Source: Myxococcota bacterium | Lineage (GTDB): Bacteria > Myxococcota_A > Polyangia > JAAYKL01 | Length of the DNA stretch: 43,768 nucleotides | Assembly (NCBI GenBank): GCA_030065855.1 | Contig: JASJCT010000066.1 | Span: 1-43,768 of the forward strand | Reading direction: 5' to 3' | Part shown: positions 40,244 through 43,768 of the stretch, in pieces | How the letters are laid out: every line of letters begins with the position of its first letter | How positions within the stretch are numbered: the first letter of the stretch is position 1 | Program-made: the position numbers and the translations under genes | The notes under the pieces: generated by a model | Database searches by the model: none | Seen by the model: the letters and a program-made list of their open reading frames with translations, nothing else | What the model was told of the DNA's origin: nothing

Positions 40244-43171
40244 ATGAATTGGGGAAAAGAGAATCGCTGTGCCTGCTGTGGCGCGCCGGTCAAACCGGGG
40301 ACCGATATGTGCAAGGTATGTGCTCGAGACGCCACAGCCAAGACCCAGATGCTGCGATGCAGGGCCTGTGGCATGCTCAGCCCCTCGCGTGCCAACGCAT
40401 GTCTCGAATGCGGTGCTCCGCTCGCCGTGCCGCCGCAGGAGCCCCAAGCAGAAGAAACGGCAGTGGGCCGGCAGCCAGTCCTGCAGGCGCTCGAAGACGG
40501 CTTTGCCCTTTCTTTGGAAAGTCGCCGCGGCATCGGGGTCATTATCAGCGGCCAAGCAGGTATGGGTGTGACGACCCTGCTGAGGGCCTTTGCCGCGAGC
40601 CTGTCCGGCAGACTGCCGGCTGAGAGAATTCGGCTCGTGAGTGCTCGCAGCGATGGGGATGCGTTTGCCGTGCTTCGAGATATCCTTATCCCTTGGCTGG
40701 GTCTCCAAGCAGATAAGGATCCTGAAGCAAAACGCGCCGAACTCGTGGCCACCGTGGGCCGGGTTCTGGGCCCTGTATCAGATGCCATTATCAAGGAAAC
40801 AAGCCATTTAATCGGATATTTGGTGGGTCTCCCGTTTTCCAAGAGTCCGGTGCTTAAATCGATCTTGGCCAACCAAGGGCTCTTGCACCGGCGCCTTGCT
40901 GAAGTTTTGGTGCACTACATAAAAACAGAGCTAAAACGGGACCCCGCGGTGCTGCTGCTCGATGATATGCACCTGGCGTCGGTTGATGCCCGGCGATTTA
41001 CCCTGAATATCCTGGGTGCACTGGGCGAGGTGCCGCTGGTGGTGGTTATCGGTGGTCGACCCGAGGTCAATGCCATTGCCAACCATCTCTCCATGCAGTG
41101 CATCACACTGGAACCCCTTGACGACGCGGCCATGCACCAGCTCTTTAGCAAGTTTATGCCCCAGCTCACCAACCCGCCCGAGGATTTGGTCAATGCAGCG
41201 GTGGGGAGAGCATCGGGCAATCCCGGTTCCCTCAACCAACTCGTGGCCCTGCTCATCGAATCCGGCGTCGTAAACACCCAAACAGACCCTTGGACCGCCG
41301 ATGTGAGCAAGCTCGCCATGCCAGACATGCCCGTGGGCCTGATCGATACGTTCAAGGCCAGAGTGGCGCAGCTGGATCCCCGAGACAGGGCTGTGCTGGA
41401 GTACGCTGCCATCATTGGGGAGGTATTCTGGGACGAAGCCATCGTCGCGCTCTCAAGGCAGCAGGTAAGGCTGAAAAAGAATATCAGCGCGGCTCAAATT
41501 TGGTCGGATGATTCGGATTCGCTTGCTATTTCCTCCTCCCTGGATCGCCTGGTGGAGCGGCAATTCGTGGTTCCGCTCCCAGAGCGAGATATCGAAGGCT
41601 GCATCAAGTACGCCTTTGCGCGCTCTGGCATTCGAGGTGAAATTGTCGACAGCATAGCTCAGAAAAAATTACAACTCGGCCACATGCTCGCTGCTGAATG
41701 GCTTGCCCAGGTATCCAACAAGGCTGGCAATTCCTTTTGCGAGGCCGAGGCCGCCCACTGGACAGCTGCCGGACAAGATCGGCAGGCCACCTATGCCTAC
41801 TTCAAAGCAGCGCGTTTCGCCCAATCCCGGTTCTTGAATATAAAGGCGATCAAGCTCTTTAAACGGGGCATTGAGCTCGCGGACGTGCGGGATCGTTTTT
41901 CCGTCGCAGATGCCCTGCACGACCTGGGGTCCTTGTACGACCTCCTCGGCGAATACGAAAAGGCCGAGCGGTGCTTTACCGATATGCTGCGGCACGCCTG
42001 GATCTTAATGAACCGGGGTAAAGCGGGGGCGGCCTTGAATCGCATCGGCCGCCTGTACAGCGCCCGAGGAGACAGCGATGCTGCCCGGGCATTTTTGAAC
42101 CGGGGGATGGTCCTCTTTAGATCCGCTGGCGATGAAAAGGGGGTTGCTGCCTGTTTGGGAGATCTGGGTGAGCTCGCGCGTCGCCAGGGGTCGTACGACC
42201 GGGCGTTTCAACTCGTCAACGAGGCGCTGGCGCTGCAAAGAAAAATCGAAAACACGCGGTCTATCGCGGTATGTTTGCACAGGTTGGGCCATATTGAAGC
42301 GGCGCGCGCGTCCTATGCCCAAGCAGAGGGCTACCTGGAGGAGGCCCTGAGCTTTCACCGCGAGGCCAATGAAAAGCGGGGCATGGCGCAGACCCTATCG
42401 ACCTTGGCCATGGTCCTTTCCAATCGGGGCGACCTGGATCGGGCCATTGCCCGTTTGGAAGCTGCCCTCAATATCGCCGAAGAAGTTGGGGATAGGCGCA
42501 TGCAGGCGTTTGTGAACAATAGCTTGGGCGAGGCGCTGCGGGACCAGGGCAAATTGGACCAATCCATGGCGCATTTTAAATCTTGTGAAGCGCTGGTCTC
42601 TGGTCTCGATGACTGTCTCCTCCACTCTGAAGTATCCAGAAATATAGGTATTTTGGCGCGTAGCACCGGAGATCTGCCGTTGTCCCGACAGTACCTAAAG
42701 CACGCCTTGGATCTGGCCCGGGAAGGGGGAGGAAAGGAGATGGAGGGCCTGGCCCTGCGTGCGCTTGGCGAGCTCGAGTCAACCACGATGTGGGATACAT
42801 CTAACGTGGGGAAACCAGACACTGCAGAGATGGCCTTTGACAAAGCCACGGCGATATTCAGCGCTATTGGAAACGACTTCGAGCTAGCGCGGACGTTGCA
42901 CGCAAGGGGCAACCGCCACTTGGAGCGGGGAGATGTGGCGGGGGGTAAAGCGATGCTCGAGCAAGCAGAGCAAATCTTTAAACGCATCGATTCCAAGGCA
43001 GGCGACAAGATAGGCCGTACCATCAATGAGATCATGGACCACCAGCCACAGCTTCAAGCCGGAGAAAGGAAAAAATCGACCACTATCCCGCCGCCTGTGC
43101 CCTCGGCCGCGATAAAAGTCGAGCGCCGGGGCAGATCCGGGAAGAGATCCCTTGGTTCGCAGGGGGGTTAG
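40244..43171 (+). CDS. zinc-ribbon / AAA / TPR signalling protein with defective P-loop
   Basis: 975 residues. The N-terminus has two zinc ribbons (Cys9/12 with 24/27, and Cys40/43 with 54/57). Residues about 75-420 form an AAA_16/STAND-like ATPase: GQAGMGVTT at 103-111, in which the catalytic P-loop lysine is Val109, Walker B AVLLLDDMH near residue 230, and VVIGGRPEV. 420-500 is a winged-helix-like part (RAVLEYAAIIGEVFWDEAIVAL). 510-940 is a long series of TPR repeats of the kinesin-light-chain type (ALHDLGSLYDLLGEYEKAERCF, ACLGDLGELARRQGSYDRAFQLVNEALALQ). Such proteins sense or scaffold and usually carry an effector such as a kinase or cyclase; none is present here. The loss of Lys suggests weak or no ATP hydrolysis. 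It is followed after 35 bp by the DUF3467 gene. Confidence 0.85.
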   Translation: MNWGKENRCACCGAPVKPGTDMCKVCARDATAKTQMLRCRACGMLSPSRANACLECGAPLAVPPQEPQAEETAVGRQPVLQALEDGFALSLESRRGIGVIISGQAGMGVTTLLRAFAASLSGRLPAERIRLVSARSDGDAFAVLRDILIPWLGLQADKDPEAKRAELVATVGRVLGPVSDAIIKETSHLIGYLVGLPFSKSPVLKSILANQGLLHRRLAEVLVHYIKTELKRDPAVLLLDDMHLASVDARRFTLNILGALGEVPLVVVIGGRPEVNAIANHLSMQCITLEPLDDAAMHQLFSKFMPQLTNPPEDLVNAAVGRASGNPGSLNQLVALLIESGVVNTQTDPWTADVSKLAMPDMPVGLIDTFKARVAQLDPRDRAVLEYAAIIGEVFWDEAIVALSRQQVRLKKNISAAQIWSDDSDSLAISSSLDRLVERQFVVPLPERDIEGCIKYAFARSGIRGEIVDSIAQKKLQLGHMLAAEWLAQVSNKAGNSFCEAEAAHWTAAGQDRQATYAYFKAARFAQSRFLNIKAIKLFKRGIELADVRDRFSVADALHDLGSLYDLLGEYEKAERCFTDMLRHAWILMNRGKAGAALNRIGRLYSARGDSDAARAFLNRGMVLFRSAGDEKGVAACLGDLGELARRQGSYDRAFQLVNEALALQRKIENTRSIAVCLHRLGHIEAARASYAQAEGYLEEALSFHREANEKRGMAQTLSTLAMVLSNRGDLDRAIARLEAALNIAEEVGDRRMQAFVNNSLGEALRDQGKLDQSMAHFKSCEALVSGLDDCLLHSEVSRNIGILARSTGDLPLSRQYLKHALDLAREGGGKEMEGLALRALGELESTTMWDTSNVGKPDTAEMAFDKATAIFSAIGNDFELARTLHARGNRHLERGDVAGGKAMLEQAEQIFKRIDSKAGDKIGRTINEIMDHQPQLQAGERKKSTTIPPPVPSAAIKVERRGRSGKRSLGSQGG

Positions 43172-43206
43172 CCACTTACCGCTAAGTAGTTTAGGAGCAG
43201 AGCATC

Positions 43207-43530
43207 ATGGCCGAAGCCGACAACAAGAACAATCCACCTCCGCAGCAAAAAGGAAAGGGTCGCCTGAACATCAAGGTCAACGATGATGTCGCAAAGGGCA
43301 CCTACGCCAACTTGAGTATTATTCACAACAGCGACGCCGAGTTTGTACTCGATTTTGTATTTGTAGAACCCCAGCGGCGCCAGGGGCATGTGGTATCTCG
43401 CATCGTGACCACCCCGCGCGCAACCAAGCGCCTCCTCGTGGGATTGACCGAGCTCGTGCGTCTCTACGAAGACCGGTTCGGCCCAATAGATGTGGCCGAC
43501 CCCAGCGCCCCCAAAAGCACCTATCATTGA
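43207..43530 (+). CDS. DUF3467 protein
   Basis: 107 residues, small cytoplasmic protein. INIKV-like strand LNIKVNDDVAKGTYANLSIIHNSDAEFVLDFVFVEP matches the DUF3467 family almost throughout, and the helix TPRATKRLLVGLTELVRLYEDRFG closes it. The family is widespread and of unknown function; its fold suggests a dimerising beta-sandwich. AGGAG about 8 nt upstream supports the start. Probably in one operon with the AAA/TPR gene. Confidence 0.9.
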   Translation: MAEADNKNNPPPQQKGKGRLNIKVNDDVAKGTYANLSIIHNSDAEFVLDFVFVEPQRRQGHVVSRIVTTPRATKRLLVGLTELVRLYEDRFGPIDVADPSAPKSTYH

Positions 43531-43585
43531 ACTGCCGGAGTCGGAGATCCCAGGCTTTATTCCTTTACCGCTTAGCGGCAATTCA

Positions 43586-43768
43586 CTAGTGCCATGTCAA
43601 ACGAATTTTGTCGTGAGAAGATAGCAAATTCCCCCTTGAAAAAGGGGGCAGGGGGATTTTCAATTGTCCAAGCAATTGTTTTCAAAGGTAAAATTCGATT
43701 GGACGTGTCAAAATCCCCCTAACCCCCTTTTTCAAGGGGGAGATCCTTTACCCGGCATAAAAATAGCA
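43586..43768. repeat. fold-back (MITE-like) repeat, runs to the window edge
   Basis: Left arm 43631-43660 (CCCCCTTGAAAAAGGGGG then CAGGGGGATTTT) and right arm 43710-43740 are inverted copies of 30 and 31 nt, differing only in a 2-3 nt bulge. The spacer is 49 nt. Each arm also contains its own 18-nt fold (CCCCCTTGAAAAAGGGGG). A 28-bp segment at 43586-43613 has a diverged copy at 29036-29063. It has no coding capacity. C- and G-rich fold-back elements of this look are common between bacterial genes and are probably non-autonomous mobile repeats. Confidence 0.8.

Noticed and set aside
1..43768. tRNA, rRNA or CRISPR array
   Set aside because: No cloverleaf-type TPsiC/anticodon pattern, rRNA-like sequence or regularly spaced repeat was noticed by eye in the intergenic regions; not tested computationally.

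Overview
The window looks like a chromosomal segment of a Gram-negative, 'deltaproteobacterial'-type organism (Myxococcota, Bradymonadota or Desulfobacterota relatives). This is an inference from gene content: Asp-rich lipoprotein proteases with Ig/PKD-like tails, a C4 zinc-ribbon protein with a histone-like Lys/Ala tail, a sigma-54 activator with a Cys-containing PAS domain, an HdrD/DsrK-type membrane redox complex, a DUF362 plus polyferredoxin pair, and many GAF and TPR proteins. No rRNA, tRNA or CRISPR was seen. Most of the window is GC-rich housekeeping or signalling DNA. Positions 1-4270 and about 17370-20270 are more AT-rich and look accessory or decayed.

Layout. 1-4270: AT-rich region with a small lipoprotein, then a radical SAM protein and a zinc-finger methyltransferase on the minus strand. 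4378-8338: a large subtilisin-like lipoprotein, convergent with a two-gene operon (DUF4013-type membrane protein and a small secreted protein). 8648-15658: a minus-strand operon read phoH, GAF/HD-GYP, four-GAF protein, CorC/HlyC-type transporter, degenerate methyltransferase. It resembles the common phoH-HD-ybeY-corC cluster, but the membrane HD protein is replaced by a soluble HD-GYP protein and ybeY is absent. 15838-18698: a FlgC-like microprotein, a CgeB-like glycosyltransferase, and a pair formed by a four-helix membrane protein and a Cys-rich surface-anchored protein, with LacI-type operator elements. 18854-20273: a scar of gene fragments bounded by 63-bp direct repeats (truncated SGNH hydrolase, RAYT transposase fragment whose start codon reads ATA, and a duplicate CgeB 3' end). 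20226-24133: an AAA-DUF4143 ATPase and a Kef-type K+/H+ antiporter with its KefF-like flavoprotein.

24210-28883 is the most system-like part. A b-type cytochrome (DsrM/NarI-like), an HdrD/DsrK-like iron-sulfur subunit and a membrane-anchored universal-stress-protein domain form one operon, directly downstream of a sigma-54 activator whose PAS domain carries three cysteines. GTTGCA/TGCAAC half-sites spaced 10-11 bp apart occur only upstream of the operon and upstream of the regulator. This suggests an autoregulated redox or energy module, possibly with an unusual operator.

29273-33123: zinc-ribbon/Lys-rich protein, Tat-exported DUF362 protein and membrane polyferredoxin. 33132-43530: an unknown gene, mutS with a leader hairpin, a nitroreductase, tsaB, a CpXC-like protein, a metallophosphoesterase, a YkgJ-type Cys-cluster protein, a large zinc-ribbon/AAA/TPR protein with a defective P-loop, and a DUF3467 protein. 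43586 to the right edge is a fold-back repeat element whose left end is also found at 29036.

Everything here was read by eye. Homology calls rest on motif recognition, and no database search, folding or alignment program was run.
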